This document shows, piece by piece, positions 1 through 10,179 of a stretch of DNA of 21,204 nucleotides (its first letter is position 1; each line of letters begins with the position of its first letter). The notes beneath the pieces are model-generated. The model did no database searches, had not been told where the DNA came from, and saw only the letters and a list, made by a program, of their open reading frames with translations. The translations under genes were made by a program, and so were the position numbers. Origin of the DNA: Lojkania enalia. Its lineage: Eukaryota; Ascomycota; Dothideomycetes; Pleosporales. The stretch spans positions 1 through 21,204 of the forward strand of contig ML986947.1 in NCBI GenBank assembly GCA_010094045.1, written 5' to 3'.

Positions 1-2450
1 CTAAACGATATCTTTATCTACTCTAAAGATGAGGTAATATATACTATCTACGTTAAAAAAGTTCTTAAGAGATTACGTTAAATAGAGTTATAAGTTAATA
101 TTAAGAAGAGCGAATTCTATATTACCTAAACTAAATACCTTAGTTATATTCTCTTAAATAAAGGCCTTAAGATTAATTTAAAGAAGGTAGAAGTACTATA
201 TAACTAGCAGCTACCTACTACTATAATAGGTGTAAAATCCTTCTTAGGTTTTACTAGATTCTACCAACAGTTTATACTAGAATTCTCGCGTGTTGTAAAG
301 CTAATTATTATACTATAGAGCTCTACAACCTCTTTTATATAGATTTTAGAATGTAATATTACTTTTAAGAAATTAAAGTCAGCCCTATTAAATATACCTA
401 CTCTCTACTACTTTAACCCTACGTTAGAAACAAAAATAGAAACTAATACCTCTAATAGAATAGTTGTAAGAGTACTATTATAGAAATATCCCGACGGAAA
501 ATAATATCTTATAATATTCTATAGTAAGGTTCTATCCGGTTTAGAACTAAACTAAGAGATTTATAATAAGAAACTATTTACAATTATTACTATATTTAAA
601 TAATAGAGGGTAGAATTTACTTTAGTAGCTACTAGGACTCTAGTATATACTAATTATCGCTTACTTAAATATTTTATAACTATAAAGGTACTTAATATTT
701 ATTAAGTTTATTAGACCGAGGAATTAGCTTAGTATTAGTTCTAAATTAAGTATACCCTAGGTAAAAATAATACTAGAGTAGATATCTTTAGTTATTATAA
801 ATAAAATATAGAAAACTTAAAAGCAGCTTAAACTAATAACTAGTTAAAAGTCCTATTTAGACTATATTAACTTTACCTCTAAATTAATACTAAATTAGTC
901 TAGTCTTATATTATTTAAATAATAACTTAAACAGCTATACTAAATATTATTAAAGGTTAGAAGTAGGTTATATCGCTAAACTCTCTAGAGTTAATTAATA
1001 TATTACTATAGGAAAACCAAGCCTCCTTTATATAGAAACGTATACTTTTACCCTAAAAGTATTAGATAGAGAATAGACTACTCCTCTATAATAATTACTT
1101 ATATATTCTATTAGATTCAGGCCTTTATATATAACTTATATAAGAGGCTTATAACTAAGTATCTTCCGCACACCTAAGCACTACTAAAACCTATTAGTTA
1201 CTATCCTAGAAGTACTATTAGAAGGGTATAAAAGCTACTTATAAACGATATATACGGAATTATATCCTATATTATAAAGCTTATCTAATATAAACCCGAA
1301 TTCTAGGTTTTATCTATCTACTTCCTATATTAAATTAACTAATATAATACCTATATATTAACTTTAAGAATTTTCCTATAGATAAGTCTAGATATAATTA
1401 GATTATAGTAGTAATTAATCGCCTATCTAAATAAGCTATATCTATTTCCTACTATTATATAATTAATATACGGGGAATAGCCGAATTATTTATTTAATAG
1501 GTATACTACTTTAGCTATACACCCAAAACTATTATTTTAAACTAAAAACCTTAGTTTATATCTAGTTTCTAGTTCGAATTCTACTATATCTTAGGCGTAA
1601 AGATTAAACTATCTACTACTTATTATAAAGAGATTAACGGACAGATAGAAATTATAAATAAATATATCGATTAGAGACTACGTTCTTTCGTATCCTTCTA
1701 CTAAGATAATTAGAGTTCTCTATTACCTATAATTAACTGAGTATAAGTAACTCTACCCTATATAACTATTAGAATATCCCTATATTAGATCCTATATAGA
1801 TTTAAGCCCTATTAGAGTTGGGATTAGAAATATTCTATTAATCCTATTACTATAATAGATAAATTAAATTATAAGAACGCTTTAACTCTAGTAACTCGTA
1901 TATATATAGCCTAGGAAACTATAAAGGCTAATATTAAAAAGGCTTAGAATCGTATATAATCTATTATTAACTATTATTAGTAACCGATTAATTAGTAGAT
2001 TAGTAATATAGTCTACTTAAATACTAAGAATCTTACAGTCTAGAGATCGAGCTAAAAGCTATCCGATTAATAGGAGGGTCCTTTTAAAGTACTAGAGTAG
2101 GTTAGAAACTTATACTACCTATAGCTACCCCTAGAGTTAAGTATATATAATATCTTTATACTAAACCTACTGTATAAAAACCCCTAGAACCTTCTATCTA
2201 GATAAGAAGCTCTAAAACTACCTACTATCGCTATTAATAGAGTAGAAGAGTAGGAGGTTAAAGAAATACTAGCTAGTAAGTTATATTATAAAACCCTTAA
2301 ATACCGTATAAAATAGGTAGAATATAATCCTAATCTAATCTAGTATAAAGCTTTAAACTTTATAGGTTTATTTTATAAGTTAAGAGTTTTTTATAATAAA
2401 TATCTAAATTACCTAGGACTTTTAAAAGCTCTAACTAAATAGATTAAAAT
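1..2450 (+). pseudogene. gypsy pol relic (RT end, RNase H, integrase, chromodomain)
   Basis: Read in frame 1, the first codons give LNDIFIYSKDE, the degenerate YxDD region of gypsy reverse transcriptase. The RNase H segment follows at about 400-800 (ETNTSNRIVV, then IFYSKVLSGLELN, then YTNYRLLKYF). The integrase zinc-binding region is at about 1090-1290. The integrase core includes PQFISSFQFEF-like sequence at about 1550-1590 and LSTTYYKEINGQIEI at about 1605-1650. GPFKVLE at about 2080 begins the linker, and the chromodomain spans about 2280-2445 (KYRIK, VEYNPNL, LNYLGLLKAL). Many in-frame TAA/TAG stops sit where CAA/CAG or TGG codons are expected, so the gene is dead through RIP. Family assignment is secure; exact domain edges are approximate. 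Confidence 0.9.
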
Positions 2451-2571
2451 ATATAAGAATAGTATAGAAAATATAAATTATCTAGTAGATAATAATATAT
2501 AAGAGTTAAGTAGTAGATTTTAAAAACTAAAATATAGGCCCGAAATTACTCTTCTATAAAATCCGGAGGGT

Positions 2572-3040
2572 CTAATAGTAAGCTATTAGATACCTTTCTA
2601 GTCCTCTTCTCTTCTACTTTCCTTCTCTTTTCTTCCCTCTAGACTCCCTTTAAACTTCCTCTACCTTATTTTTAACCGCCTAAGAGCGCTGTAATATCAG
2701 CTTAAAGGTTAAATACTAGAGCTTCTAAAGCCGAAACCTAATAGAGCAACTTAATACTCTAGTAGAATAAAACTATCTAGATACTAGCCGTAAAAAAACT
2801 ATCTTTCTAACTCCTTACAACCTAGGCTATAAGTACTAGGCTGTAAGTAGACTCTAAAACAGCCTTAAAGACTACCTTTTTATCCTCCTTATCTTCTATA
2901 TATTAGACTACTACCTATAGTTTAAGATGGCCCTAGAGGACTAGAAACTCCTCCTTATAGTAGAAGGGGATCTATAAGTATATTAGTAGTAAGTATTCTA
3001 CTAATATTAGATGCGATTTATATAGGGTTGTACTTTTTAT
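2572..3040 (-). pseudogene. possible antisense ORF between chromodomain and 3' LTR (left copy)
   Basis: The stretch between the pol end and the LTR does not continue the pol frame. Read on the opposite strand, one frame gives a protein-like string with TAA/TAG as its only stops. The matching region of the right copy (18142-18610) reads better, with pieces such as ILESAYSLVFIA and a Lys/Glu/Arg-rich end. No known family was recognised. Because RIP removes TGA and creates TAA/TAG, an open frame is weak evidence, so this is only a candidate. Confidence 0.3.
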
Positions 3041-3592
3041 TTTATAAGGTATAATACTCGCATTTTTTTAATCTTAGAGACTGAAAGAAAAATATTATAT
3101 ACCGCCCGCAGGTAAGTATATATATAGCCTAAAAGTAGATAATCTAGAAGGCTTCTAAAAAGGCTCTAAAAGGTAGGTAGAGTAGTATATTAATTAATTT
3201 TTTCTATAAGGCGTTAGTAATACTTTAATAATTAATAGTTCTAGAGACGTATAATAATATATATAGAATAGAAGTTATTATTTAGTTAAGAAAGCTTAGT
3301 TAACAGTAATCTAGTAATATACTAAGGCTAGTAAACGCTTGTTACTATACGCGACGAAATTGCAATATTAATAAACCGTTATAATAGTAGTTACTAGCTG
3401 ATATATAGGTTAATTATACTTACTATAAAAACCTTACTTAATATTATATTAATAAACGTATCTTTATAGACAATTACACGTATTAGCTTTTACTAGTAAA
3501 TATCTCCTTAAAGAAATTTCTTTATACTAGAACCTATTTATAATAGCCCTAATTCCCTCCCGAACTAGCGTAGATAGAGACTATTAGCCTAT

Positions 3593-3603
3593 AAGAAGGG
3601 GGG
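3593..3603 (+). other. polypurine tract of left gypsy element
   Basis: AAGAAGGGGGG lies immediately upstream of the 3' LTR. This is the expected position and composition for the plus-strand primer of a gypsy element. The same tract occurs in reverse at 17579-17589. Confidence 0.75.
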
Positions 3604-3866
3604 TAGTATAATAATGCAAAGAAATCGTTCTATAAAAAGCTTTATCTTTTTACTTATCTTATCCTACCTCCAGTTCTACCTCTTTTCCCATCCGTATATA
3701 GTTATATACTCCCTTATAAGTAGTTTGGTAGTTTTTCTATATCCTTTTATATAAGGCCTATAGGTGTTAATAGAATTCTTAGGTCCCTAAACCCCTATAT
3801 ACTCCTATATACCTCTAAGTGGATTCGTACTGCATTTAGACCTATTATCTTGCCTACGCCGTTATA
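3604..3866 (+). repeat. 3' LTR of left gypsy element (263 bp)
   Basis: The LTR starts TAGTATAATAATGC and ends GTTATA. Both ends fit the canonical TG...CA after RIP (TG to TA, CA to TA). The limits were set by comparison with the reverse copy at 17297-17578: similarity begins right after the polypurine tract and stops at the same terminal TATA. The right copy carries about 20 extra bases near its start. Both contain the motif TATAAGGCCTATAGGT. Confidence 0.8.
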
Positions 3867-4200
3867 AAAGGAAGACGAATTCTTAGAGAGTAATTCTTAG
3901 GACTTGGGAAAGTATATATCTATATACCTATATAACCTATAGATTAACTAAGCTAGAGCTAAGAGTATCCTATAAGAGACCTAAAGTTTTAAGCTTAGAG
4001 GGTAATTCTAAAAGACCTATTATATTTTAGTTCTTATTAAATATTAGAATATTATTAATATAGGTAATATATATTATATTAAAATATAGCTATAGTATAC
4101 TATTTATAAAGTACTAGAACGTGCTTAAAATATTAGTTAGATTAAAGGGCATTACTAGGTACTAAAACTGCCTATAGCGCGCAGTTCGCTTGTAGAATAC
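3867..4200. other. AT-rich RIP-affected sequence, origin unknown
   Basis: Beyond the LTR the sequence stays TA-rich and depleted in CpA/TpG up to about 4190-4200, so it is RIP-affected. It is not part of the gypsy element, since the right copy has different sequence beyond its LTR. No domain was recognised. It may be the remains of an older repeat into which the gypsy element inserted. Confidence 0.6.
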
Positions 4201-5325
4201 GTTATCGAAAAGCATTTAAGGATCCAACTTAAATTATGATAATAGCTAAGAGTAAGCAACACTTGTTAAGATTGTATGATGAGGGGAATACTATTGTTTC
4301 CGCAACCTCTCGTCTCTGCTCATATAAAGAAGAACGCACCGCCAAGAAGATCATGTTGCTACTTTCGCAGGCTTTGCGGAACGAACGCTGGAGCCCTTGC
4401 ACATGGCAGACATCCTTGGGTGGGCATCAAAGATAAGTAACTCTTCTAGCTGGTTTCTTTAAAATCATCTGTATGACCTTGGGTTTTAGAAAGGCGATCC
4501 ATTTTATCCTTAATTCGCTAAAACTTGGCCTGGATACCATAGCACCTGGACCTCGACGCTTATGAACGGATAAGGAATATCGGATGCGCGACGCTCTTCC
4601 AAGCACAGATCGTTGATATATGAGGTGCAATTCTTGATTGCAATGTTTTCTGAGAGTGAACAGATGATCGTATGTTCGTCATTCCGTGGCGTGCAGAGTC
4701 AAGGCTTCGTCTAGAAATGTAGCAAGAGAATGTCATTACAAGCGCCTTTCCTATTTGAGAATTGGCTTAATTAATTACCTTGCCTTCCAAAAGGGCTTAT
4801 GATAAGCGTACAACATGGACATGCACTCTTGCCGATCTCATGCAATGCGTCAGACGCACGCAGGGTGGGGATCTCGGGGCTAAAGGCATCGAATATGCCA
4901 GCGCACGATCTTTGAGTGGCGCCACTTTTGTCAACTTATCAGCATGAAGAGCATTTTGATCGAGAAACAGGAGCGAGTCGTCACTAGGGATGGGAGCACT
5001 ATACAAGGCCCTTGTCCCGCTATGGGTGCGATTCCCGTTATTTAATGATGTGTTGCATATTGCGGATTCTTACTGTGTCTCAGCCTCGTATCTGCGAACC
5101 CGGAGCTTAGGAACCAATCGCCTGGCGCGCGAAGCCTTTCTGACATGTAAGATTGATAGCAAATAGGTGGCGGCTCGTGCGGCTAACTCTCATATTTATC
5201 ACTCCATCCACCCTTCTAGCCGGCAAGTCGTCTAGTTTCGTTGCGACTCCAAAACATTTCGGCGCCGCAAGGCTTGCCAATCTCCCCAATTCGCGCTAGC
5301 CCGCCTGGGTCCACCTTTTACCAGC
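4201..5325. other. intergenic region upstream of the 7TM gene
   Basis: GC content returns to normal at about 4200. Only short ORFs (up to about 70 codons) occur on either strand, with no recognisable domains. The 3' end presumably holds the promoter and 5' leader of the gene starting at 5326; no clear TATA box was seen. Confidence 0.5.
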
Positions 5326-6587
5326 ATGTCGTTCACACCAGAACAGATCGCTGAGTACCTTCAGCAATCGGCGATGGATGCGCCGGTGGGCATTGTGCCA
5401 GATTTTGATGACCCACCAGACATGAACCATGAGGTCGCGACGGCAATATACCTGGTCGTATCCAGTCTAGTCGTATTCATGAGATTGTATACGAAGGTTA
5501 CAGTGCTCCGTCATTTCCACCTGGAGGATTGGATACTTATTCTTGGCTATGTATGTGACCTTATTCCCCCAGGTTTCGCACCAATCAAGATCTATCTCTT
5601 ATCGACCATCCGCTAATGGAGTCACAGATTATTGATATCGGGGGTTTTAAAGTAGTAACCTTCCTCCTCGAAACCCGTCATCACTACGGAACCCACATGT
5701 ACAATCTTCGAATCGGCGCATTCTTCCAATACGACCATCATTTCTACGCCGCAAATGTTCTATATTTCTGCATCATCTGCACCTTAAAAACCGCCATTAT
5801 TCTACAACTCATCCGGTTGTTTACCCCTCAAGGCGTTCGAAATGGCACGTTCTGGGCTTTGCACGTCCTCCTTTGGTTCAACGTAGCCTTTTACTTTGCT
5901 GCTTTCTGGGTTTCAGTCTTCAATTGCGTCCCGGTTAGAAAAGCGTGGTGGCGCGATTTAGTAGATGGGCATTGCATCGAGATTAGGAAGTTTTTTATCG
6001 TGGCTCAAACTTTCAATTGCCTAACTGACATCCTCATCCTCGTAATACCCCAGCGAGTAATCTGGAGCTTCAACATGAGCAATGCGCGGAAATGGGGTCT
6101 CTCTTTATTGTTCTTCATCGGCATTGCGTAAGTTTTTGCCACGCGAAGCAATATCAAAGCTATCTGACGAAATGATAGTGCAGTTGTCTGCTCCGCAGTC
6201 CGTATCTGGGTCTGCGTCGAACTCTTTGAATCCGTCGATCGCTCGCTCTGGATGGCTAACCTTGGAAATTGGACCGAGCCCGAGATTATGTGCGGATTCC
6301 TTGTCATGTCTCTCCCTGTCCTTCCCAAATTCTTGAAATCTATTGGCGCCACACCACTGCTAGGGAAGATTGGGACAAGTTTCCGAAGTTTGTTTACGAG
6401 GGGGAGCGCCGCACACACGAAAACAAGTAGTGGAACAGTTGTCGGGAGTGAGGGACCGAGCAAAGATAAGAGTGGGGATAGGCAGCTTGTCACGGATATT
6501 GAGTTTGAGGAATTGGTTAATAGGACAACTGGGACAATGGGGGTGGACTCGCCTGTTTCGGATGGAAGGCAGGAGGGAATAGCGTGA
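5326..6587 (+). CDS. fungal rhodopsin-domain (SAT4/Pth11-like) 7TM integral membrane protein
   Basis: The proposed model has three exons, 5326-5550, 5628-6127 and 6179-6587, giving 377 aa. Intron 1 (77 bp) is GTATGT...CAG with a GCTAAT branch site. Intron 2 (51 bp) is GTAAGT...TAG with CTGAC; the TAG acceptor is the only one that keeps frame and restores the sixth membrane helix. The protein has a short N-terminal tail, seven hydrophobic segments at roughly residues 37-56, 67-90, 117-138, 152-175, 200-216, 229-256 and 274-292, and a polar C-terminal tail of about 85 residues. Hallmarks are a Pro-rich start before TM1, MRLYTK after TM1, LEDW entering TM2, and KTAIILQLIRLF at the end of TM3. 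The family is a large, poorly characterised set of plasma-membrane proteins in Pezizomycotina; Pth11 relatives are GPCR-like. No CFEM domain is present. Function is unknown. The gene shows no RIP damage and converges with the GH72-like gene. Confidence 0.85.
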
Positions 6588-7075
6588 TTGGAGGCATTTC
6601 TATGACCGTTTCGATGAAGTGAAAAGCAATATACCCAAATTATGATTAATGATGTTATAATCAAAAGGCAGTCTATTAGCGCATGGCACAGTAGTGATGA
6701 TGAATATTCATGGTACAAGTCCAAGATCATTTAATGAATTCATCGGTTTAAGGTTACGCCTCAGAGCCTAGCCCACAAGATGCGATACCAGCACTTCGCC
6801 CTTTTGCAGCTAATTGCTTTCGCGTAAGCTGGTTGTGAATACGCATAGATGTTTAGTGATGATGTATTCGGGCAATCTTGTGATATACATTAAATTCAGA
6901 TGGTGCGCGCAGCTATTTGTCTGCCTCATAGGTAGGCTTGTGGAGGTGGTTTTTAGTATCGCTGTTTTTAGACCACGTGTCCTTCTCGAAGCGCTACTGT
7001 GATGACTCAGCTGACGCACGGTAACGTAATCCACCACTGAGCTGCGTACACCACCGAGCTGCGCGCCCCACCAAA
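6588..7075. other. intergenic region downstream of the 7TM gene
   Basis: This stretch holds the presumed 3' UTR of the 7TM gene and no supported gene. Towards 7030-7070 there is a short direct repeat (CCACCACTGAGCTGCG then CCACCGAGCTGCGCG) just before the pogo relic. It may be remains of a transposon terminal sequence. Confidence 0.4.
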
Positions 7076-7091
7076 ACGCGACAAGTCGCGT
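7076..7091. repeat. 16-bp imperfect palindrome before pogo relic
   Basis: ACGCGACAAGTCGCGT is self-complementary apart from its central two bases. It lies 15 bp upstream of the ATG of the pogo-type HTH fragment, so it is likely part of that element's subterminal region. Confidence 0.5.
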
Positions 7092-7105
7092 CCACCTTTT
7101 TGACC

Positions 7106-7264
7106 ATGGCTCGACAACAACACAATTAATTACTATTACAAGAAGGCAGAATAAGTCTTGCCCTTGTCTCGATCAAGTCTAAACCTTGTCAGTCAATTCG
7201 TTCTATTGCAGTAGCCTATAATATCCCAGAATCTACCCTCCGTACGCGTCTCCAGGGTGTATAA
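7106..7264 (+). pseudogene. pogo-type (Tc1/mariner) transposase N-terminal psq-HTH relic
   Basis: From ATG 7106 the frame runs 53 codons with one internal TAA (codon 8). It contains EGRISLALVSIKSK followed by RSIAVAYNIPESTLRTRL. This is the pipsqueak-type helix-turn-helix that opens fungal pogo/Fot1 transposases: the 'YNIPESTLR.RL' recognition helix is characteristic. The frame ends at TAA 7262 and no DDE catalytic domain follows, so only the DNA-binding end remains. A second fragment of the same family is at 12424. Confidence 0.75.
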
Positions 7265-8032
7265 CCTAGGTGGAAGGGTATATATACTATTCTACACCCA
7301 TGATCGGCGATATTGATCATTCGTACCTTTTGGTTGCAGTAGCGCAGTGGTGTAGAGCCGTGCTTCTGATACATAGCAGTCTAACAGAACAGTCTCCAGA
7401 CGGCAAAAACCGCAGTACCAATCTCACAAATCTTAAGGTGAAGCAGCAAGCGTCGGCTACGGGCGTGCCATCACAGCTAAATGAGCCCATACACATTCTA
7501 AAATCGCCGACTTTGGAGTAGTCCTAGGCATCAAAGACATTCCCTTGTACCATACAATTGAGCCTGATTAAAACTATACATGGATACCGTTGTGGGTGGT
7601 ATTAAACTAGTCCTCGCATAGGGATTCATGCGCAATCAGCCATCAACAGTTGAAGATGAAAACTTGATAGGACTTGCAATTCAGCCACCATTACGACCAG
7701 CTCATTAGCAATGTTCTACTGTATACAACTGTAGACGTCCATGCTATGCATCTCAGCCTCTGTCACAACCACCTCGAAAGAGAAATATTCAAAATACAGC
7801 CTAAGGTCTAGATACAGGTCCAAAGTCCCGAATCGCTCAGGCTACCCAGATATCGGCTCTTCCACAGTCGACACATCCGTCTCAGCAATAAAGAGGAAGA
7901 CTTCATCTCAACATATTCACCTAGCGTTCTCGTCTCAAGATCAAAAGGATGACGAAGTACTTGTCTCAACGCAGTGAAGAAAGAATGTCCTGCGAAGGTC
8001 CATTGGTTCGGTCCGAACAAAATTACAGATTG
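7265..8032. other. intergenic region downstream of the GH72-like gene
   Basis: The short ORFs here, including an 83-codon + frame at 7270-7521, show no recognisable domain or codon pattern. Part of the right end should be the 3' UTR of the minus-strand gene ending at 8033. Confidence 0.4.
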
Positions 8033-10179
8033 CTAACTCAAATTATGCGAAGCCGGTCTACTATTTGCACCATCGGCCTTCACTATATTAGACGAGAGCG
8101 GCCAATTCATCACCTCGTCTCCCCCATCCAGCTCATGGCTGGCTGCATCCCCCAACTCCCCTGGCCTTCCCTCCCCAGGCATTTCGTGTATCTCTTCGCT
8201 GGAGCTGTCAATCTGGGGGATGACCGCTGGCGCCTCTACCACGCGAGCAAAAGCCTTCTCGTCCGAAGCATCCATCTCCACCTTTCCGAAATTCTGATCA
8301 ATTTCGCCATCCATGTGCTTCTTCTCTTGCATCCGTCGTTGCCGCAAAAAGAGCAGGCCGCCCAGAACCAAAAAGACTGCGATCCCTACCGTTCCGATCC
8401 CGATCCCGACCTTCGCGCCCGTGGTCATTCCCTTAGTAGGACTTGCCGCAGGCGCATTCCGTGCCGCACTTGTCGGGATCGGAGTAGGCGCTACAGTGCT
8501 CACGACCTGCTCTCTCGCCGTTGCGGTCAGCGTTCCCGTCCCATCCTGCCCGACCTGCTCCAACAGAAATGGACAATCTGGATCATTGTTTTGCGGCAGT
8601 GTCTTCCTGAAAGTCACACTTTGCCCTAGCGCTGACTCATTGCTCGCATTGCGATGTCGGCCAAAGTACCCCGTCGCAGCCCAAGACCAGATTTCGACCT
8701 TATTGCATACGCTGAAGGCGCCGTAGACACCGGTCGACCCGTTTCCCATGACGCCGCCGCAGTTCCGCTCACCTTCACAGATATTTGCGACTATGCTCGG
8801 CATGGGAAATGTTTTGACGAAGTCGTCGGTCTCGGTGGCGACGTAGGAGAGGGTATCCATCATGCACGAACATAGCTTTGCGTACGGCCTCGGGGGAAGG
8901 TCGAGCGATACGCTTTGATTCCCCGGCGTGGACATTGGGCAACTCGCCGGCGTGGCGTTCGCAGGTGTCGCAGGTGATGCTTTGGCCGTGGTAACCGTCG
9001 CGAATCTCTTCGCCAACGCACTAAATCGAGGGAAGATTTCTCGATCCGGCTCTTCAAGCTCCGTAGTCGCGTTCGCGATCCCTACTTTCGATCAGTCCCA
9101 CACAGCACGTTCTTCGCAGCCCATGCTCACCAAGATTACTGAATCGATCAAGAAAACTCGCCACCACGCCACCCGACAAATACCCCGGCGCATCTTCCCC
9201 AAACACCTCATCAACCGCAGAGTAATTATCGGTATTGCACGCCATGGTATTCACAAACACGGGCAACCCCTCAATCCTGTGCTGTCCAATCGTTTCCCTA
9301 ATATCGTCTCCAGTTGCACATTCAAGACTCGTCCTAGCCGACAGCCCCACGAAATCCGCGGCATCGTCTTCGCACGTCAAATACCAGTCCGCAAACCCCA
9401 CCCCCTCCCCGGGATCTGGCGCCTCAAACCCTTCAACCTGGCTCGGCGCTAGATTAATCTCCCTCCTCAACACGCCCACAGGAATCTCACGATACGACCG
9501 CTCCCTAATGTACGCTTTCACATCCCTAACGGCCGCTTTGAAAAACGGCAATTGGTCTAGTGTCTTATCCGTCGAGTCGTAGAAATCGCCGACGGCGAAG
9601 CCAAGCACGTTGTCGAACCGCGCCATCTTATCGATTATGTTCGTGTATATGTCGTACGTGTCGTGCGCCCAAACGCCATGCGCAAACGTGCTGTCAATCA
9701 CTCGCTTCGGCATGTAGTTTTCCATCGGGGCACCCAGGAGGATCAATACGTAGACGCCGGCGTCGGCTAGATCTTGCATGCATGTGCTATGCTCGGTGCT
9801 TGGGTCGATGTACGACACGAAGATAGTGTTCGCTTTCAGATTCTGGAAATGCACGGCGTCGAACCGACACAAGCCGTCGTCGGACAGGTAGTCGATAGCC
9901 GCCGGGGTGACGATGAACTGCGGCACTGTGTCCGCCCATCCTGATACGAACTCGCTCGTGTAGGATACGCCTCGGATTAGAAATTGCGATGAGTTGGACG
10001 AGTAAACAAATTTGGAGGACTGCAAATGTCAATCTTTGTTCTCTGCTAGAGATGGATGAGTGTGTGCGAGCCTTGATTGTAATAGGATCAATCTGCGCAA
10101 AAGCGCCGTGCAGAAAGCAAAGTATGAGAGTCCATAGCAGGAGCAGCGGAGTGCAACCAGGGTCGCACAAGGGCCGCAT
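8033..10179 (-). CDS. GH72-like (Gas/Gel) wall protein with X8/CBM43, TM helix and cytoplasmic tail; likely catalytically inactive
   Basis: The proposed model has exons 10179-10072, 10019-9131 and 9081-8033, giving 681 aa. Residues 1-28 form a signal peptide. The GH72 domain spans about 30-365 and keeps family motifs: DPITIK, FLIRGVSY, CMQDLADAGVYV, DNVLGF, FFKAAVRDVKAYI, CNTDNY and LSGGVV. Active members are GPI-anchored beta-1,3-glucanosyltransferases that elongate wall glucan, using Glu in GNE and Glu in FAEYGC. Here these read GDF (residues 180-182) and VNTMAC (T294), so both catalytic Glu are absent. A Cys-rich X8/CBM43 module lies at about 380-502 (LCSCMMDTL, GNGSTGVYGAFSVC). A Ser/Thr/Pro/Ala linker follows, then a TM helix at about 556-578 and an acidic tail of about 100 residues. 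Gas/Gel proteins normally end in a GPI signal, so this end is unusual. Intron 2 (9082-9130) is GTGAGC...TAG; intron 1 lacks GT (see its own entry). The frame is intact with no RIP damage. The role is inferred to be glucan binding or wall sensing. Confidence 0.85.
10020..10071 (-). other. candidate GC-AG intron in the GH72-like gene
   Basis: Exon 1 encodes the signal peptide and DPITIK, and the next family motif (SSKFVYSSNSSQF) resumes in another frame 52 bp later. The acceptor TTTGCAG is clear, with TTGAC a few bases upstream as a possible branch site. No GT occurs between DPITIK and the acceptor; the only fit is AAG|GCTCGC, a GC donor. The alternative is a damaged donor, with translation from ATG 10025, which would lose the signal peptide. 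Confidence 0.6.

Larger units (their letters stand above)
1..3866 (+). mobile_element. Ty3/gypsy chromodomain LTR retrotransposon, RIP-degraded, 3' part
   Basis: This is the 3' portion of a gypsy retroelement; the left window edge cuts it inside the reverse transcriptase. In order on the + strand it holds the end of RT, RNase H, integrase, a chromodomain, a noncoding or antisense region of about 1.1 kb, a polypurine tract and one LTR. Nearly every CpA and TpG has become TpA while CpG is kept, which is the RIP pattern, so the pol frame is full of TAA/TAG stops. A collinear copy lies in reverse orientation at 17297-21204. The 5' LTR and gag lie outside the window, so no target duplication can be checked. 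Confidence 0.92.

Noticed and set aside
1..4200. Mitochondrial or other AT-rich organelle origin of the flanks
   Set aside because: The composition is explained by RIP: CpA/TpG loss with CpG retained, in recognisable gypsy pol sequence.
4236..5289. Short ORFs of 60-69 codons
   Set aside because: They are unrelated to known domains, lie on mixed strands and match the length expected by chance.
6184..6198. CAG acceptors for intron 2 of the 7TM gene
   Set aside because: Both CAG sites in this stretch shift the frame; only the TAG at 6176-6178 joins the helix in frame.
6005..6730. 241-codon minus-strand ORF
   Set aside because: It is antisense to exons 2-3 of the 7TM gene, spans its intron and has no recognisable domain; it is a shadow of the real gene.
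7330..7400. tRNA-like A-box (TAGCGCAGTGG)
   Set aside because: There is no B-box, no matching acceptor stem and no proper anticodon arm downstream, so it is not a tRNA or recognisable SINE.
7949..8875. Plus-strand ORFs of 226, 137 and 73 codons
   Set aside because: They lie opposite the X8/TM/tail exon of the GH72-like gene. Their Arg/Ser/Pro-rich composition is that of an antisense frame, and they show no domain.
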